7,108 nucleotides of DNA from DUZB01 sp964407525 (GTDB lineage Bacteria > Desulfobacterota > DSM-4660 > Desulfatiglandales > Desulfatiglandaceae): the NCBI GenBank assembly GCA_964407525.1, contig CAYOWC010000259.1:1-7108 (forward strand), in the 5' to 3' direction. Made by a program: the position numbers and the translations under genes. Every line of letters begins with the position of its first letter. Position 1 is the stretch's first letter. Shown piece by piece: positions 4,973 to 7,108 of the stretch. A model generated the notes under the pieces. That model made no database searches. It worked only from the letters and a program-made list of their open reading frames with translations, and had not been told where the DNA came from.

Positions 4973-7108
4973 CTATCTGGCCTTTGAGAAAGTGTGGCAA
5001 CTGCTGCAGTCGTAATTCTTATCCTCCACATGTTTCTCGTGTACTTTCTTGAAGAGTTCGTTCCCATCCCACTCGTCAGATTTATCCCCATGACAACCAG
5101 CGCAGAGAGCCCTGCCGTTGTACGTCTGTTTCGGCGAATATCCGAGGGCGGGAAAATCGATCCGACCGCCGTCACTATGACAGTCGTCACAGGAGAGCGC
5201 CTCGCCGGACGGCGCTACCTCATGGAACAACCCCATGAACCGCTCGGTCCTGGCAAAACCGTGCCCTTCGTAATTCCATCCAACCGCTTCAGCCCCCTTT
5301 TGAACCGCCATATCGATTACGCCGGTCTCGAAGAACATCCCGATCTTGAGAGGCAGAAGTCTCCTGGTATCCGGATCGATGGGCTGATTCCCCAGGTGGT
5401 GCTTGAAGGCATGAATTTTGGCGCCGGGATCAGAGACACTTCCCATGGGAGCGCTCATGGTAATAACACCGTTTTCCTCTTCGGTTGCCGAATCGCCAAA
5501 CTGATAGAAATAGGAGATACCGTTGAAAAAATGATATTCCGGGATCACATGGGTCATCTTCAGGTGGGCCGGTTCATAAAGTCCCTTGGCCTCGTTGAAC
5601 TCTCCCGGCTGGCTCCAATCCCGTTCCATGTCGGTGGGGGCCACCTTGGCGAAGGTTGGGATATGGCACACCGTGCAATTCACCCGAGCAGTATGTTTAT
5701 CGAGCTTGCGATCGTCGTGTGGAGTATTTCCATGGCATTTAGTGCAAGAGACTTCATCCGAAGAGTCCCAAGGTCTCAAGTCCGTTCCCCTGCCGGCGAT
5801 CCGGTGGCCGGAGGCGGTATGACAGTCGATACAGCTGAGTCCTGCCCCGCCGTTTTCTTTCGAAGAAAGGTGGACATCAAAGGCCCGGCTAGCATCCCGA
5901 TGGGCCTCTTCAATGTCACCCCGCTTGAAGTTGTCTCCACCCCCTGCTTTGGTGTGACAGTCGAGGCAGCGCCCTTTAGAAGGGAGGGTGATATCTACTG
6001 CCGCCTGGAGGGTGCTGACCTCCATTTTTTCGGTATCCGGAACGAATCGGTAGGTCCCGTCCACATTTCCCACCGTTCGTTTGTAGGTATCAGAATGACA
6101 GATCAGACAATCGATGTTCTCCAACTGGCTCTGGCTGGAAGCGGGTTCGGGTTTCCCCCCGAGGCCCACGTGACATTTGGCGCATCCTCCGTCCACGAGT
6201 TGCCCTGATGCATTGGTCAGTTTTCCAATCCAGTTGATGTCGGGATAGATACAAAAATCGTTGATTCCACCCAATTTTCCGGCATCTCCCGGATCGAGAC
6301 CAACAGTCTCCGAGGAGTTTCCTTTCCACTGGTAGTGAACACTGCCATGAACTGCCGTGGCCTCTGCAGTGTGACAGGCCAGACAGGTGGCCGTTCCCTG
6401 GTAGGCAGAGAAGCGATCAGCATGGGAGCCTTGCAGGGGGACGGATTGATCCAGGATAGTGACCTTAAGAGAACCCGACAGGGTGACTCCTTCTTCGTAA
6501 ATGGCGGTTAGAAGCACTTGCTGATCTGCCGACACCTCAAGAGAAGAGAGTCCGTTTCCGTTTATTTGGGCATAGAGTGAACTGTCCAACTGCCACAGGG
6601 AAAGGGTTGTAACATCCCGGGTGGAACCGTCACTATAATCCGCTGTAGCGACGTACTGGGCCTGGCTGTTTTCGACCACCTCCACCGGACCGGAAACAGT
6701 AATACCCGTTAAGACCGGAACCGGCGGCGAAGTGGAAGCCCCACAATCCTCAGGGACATTTTTCACCGCCATCTCGGCTACGGCGCCATCCAATTCAATC
6801 CGGATCCGGCAAGGCACTGATGAGAGATTTTTGAGTGTTTTCCGCCAGGTCCCCTTAGATCCAACTTCTTTGGTACCCAGTTTAATACCACTTGGGACCC
6901 CAAAGAGAACCACCGTGGCCTCCGGGGGACCCTGGCCTTTGGTCACCATTGTTTGTTCTGATGCGTCCCATTCGGCCCTATAAATCAGGACGGCTCTGCC
7001 GCCCTTTGCCCGGGATTCCTCGGTAAAGCCAATCATTACCGACTGGCCGCCGTTCTCGACAAGCAGTCCGCTGGGCACGGAAGCCATATGATCTTTCTCG
7101 AATTCAAA
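4973..7108 (-). CDS. Decahaem c-type cytochrome with N-terminal Ig-like domains (5' end outside window)
   Basis: This is a periplasmic or surface electron-transfer protein with ten CxxCH haem c sites. Numbered from the Met at 7087-7085, the sites are at 235, 302, 327, 374, 419, 448, 471, 633, 662 and 694. The Met is probably internal: the frame stays open to the edge as F-E-F-E-K-D-H before it and no signal peptide is visible, so the export signal should lie beyond 7108. Residues 1-118 look like a beta-rich Ig-type domain with a likely C93-C115 disulphide. Residues 124-212 look like a second, BIG2-like Ig domain (T-G-I-T-V-S-G-P, then A-D-Y-S-D-G-S-T-R-D-V-T). From 230 on, the haem part resembles octahaem tetrathionate-reductase-like cytochromes: N-D-F-C-I before the second haem, D-C-L-I-C-H, and C-T-V-C-H-I-P-T-F-A-K with D-W-S-Q-P-G. 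A 158-residue haem-free stretch separates haems 7 and 8. No C-terminal anchor is seen. The donor, acceptor and any catalytic activity are unknown. Confidence 0.9.
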   Translation of the reverse strand, partial: FEFEKDHMASVPSGLLVENGGQSVMIGFTEESRAKGGRAVLIYRAEWDASEQTMVTKGQGPPEATVVLFGVPSGIKLGTKEVGSKGTWRKTLKNLSSVPCRIRIELDGAVAEMAVKNVPEDCGASTSPPVPVLTGITVSGPVEVVENSQAQYVATADYSDGSTRDVTTLSLWQLDSSLYAQINGNGLSSLEVSADQQVLLTAIYEEGVTLSGSLKVTILDQSVPLQGSHADRFSAYQGTATCLACHTAEATAVHGSVHYQWKGNSSETVGLDPGDAGKLGGINDFCIYPDINWIGKLTNASGQLVDGGCAKCHVGLGGKPEPASSQSQLENIDCLICHSDTYKRTVGNVDGTYRFVPDTEKMEVSTLQAAVDITLPSKGRCLDCHTKAGGGDNFKRGDIEEAHRDASRAFDVHLSSKENGGAGLSCIDCHTASGHRIAGRGTDLRPWDSSDEVSCTKCHGNTPHDDRKLDKHTARVNCTVCHIPTFAKVAPTDMERDWSQPGEFNEAKGLYEPAHLKMTHVIPEYHFFNGISYFYQFGDSATEEENGVITMSAPMGSVSDPGAKIHAFKHHLGNQPIDPDTRRLLPLKIGMFFETGVIDMAVQKGAEAVGWNYEGHGFARTERFMGLFHEVAPSGEALSCDDCHSDGGRIDFPALGYSPKQTYNGRALCAGCHGDKSDEWDGNELFKKVHEKHVEDKNYDCSSCHTFSKAR

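Noticed and set aside
4994..6208. 404-codon open frame on the + strand
   Set aside because: It lies wholly opposite the cytochrome gene, whose ten CxxCH motifs fix the coding strand. The + frame shows no recognisable domain and is a by-product of codon bias.
4973..7108. Calling the cytochrome a tetrathionate reductase
   Set aside because: Only local motif resemblance is visible, the haem count differs from the octahaem family, and the active-site ligand cannot be assigned from sequence alone.

Overview
The window looks like chromosomal DNA of an anaerobic, cytochrome-rich bacterium, most likely a Desulfobacterota (deltaproteobacterial) lineage. The main reasons are a ten-haem c-type cytochrome with Ig-like N-terminal domains, a ferredoxin-nitroreductase fusion of the kind common in strict anaerobes, and a cluster of channel genes. 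The lineage is inferred from gene content, not from a marker gene. No rRNA, tRNA, CRISPR array or insertion sequence is visible.

Positions 1-2688 (+ strand) hold an ion-channel block. It has the C-terminal part of a MscS-type mechanosensitive channel entering from the left edge (1-525), a 414-residue soluble protein that reads as a degenerate AAA/P-loop-like core followed by a winged-helix domain (646-1890), and a second, complete but short MscS-type channel (1906-2688). The last two genes are 15 bp apart and almost certainly co-transcribed. A soluble NTPase-like/wHTH protein between two MscS genes is the best candidate here for an undescribed functional unit.

Positions 2741-3931 (+) are decaying. 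First comes a GluR0-like ligand-gated potassium channel with an intact S1 half-site and TVGYGD filter. It has a TGA stop at codon 4 of an otherwise perfect signal peptide and lacks the S2 half of the ligand-binding domain. Next comes the N-terminal third of a LOG/TIGR00730-type Rossmann protein, broken by a frameshift. The two adjacent ruined genes suggest relaxed selection or a past deletion.

A near-consensus sigma-70 promoter (TTGACA, 17 bp, TACAAT) at 3947-3975, with a 10-bp palindrome over its -35 box, starts a new transcription unit. That unit is a two-cluster ferredoxin/nitroreductase fusion (4095-4916). A hairpin with a 14-bp perfect stem separates it from a convergent minus-strand gene (4973 to the right edge) for the decahaem cytochrome, whose start lies beyond the window. 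The nitroreductase and the cytochrome are both redox proteins but are transcribed towards each other, so the window does not show that they share a pathway.
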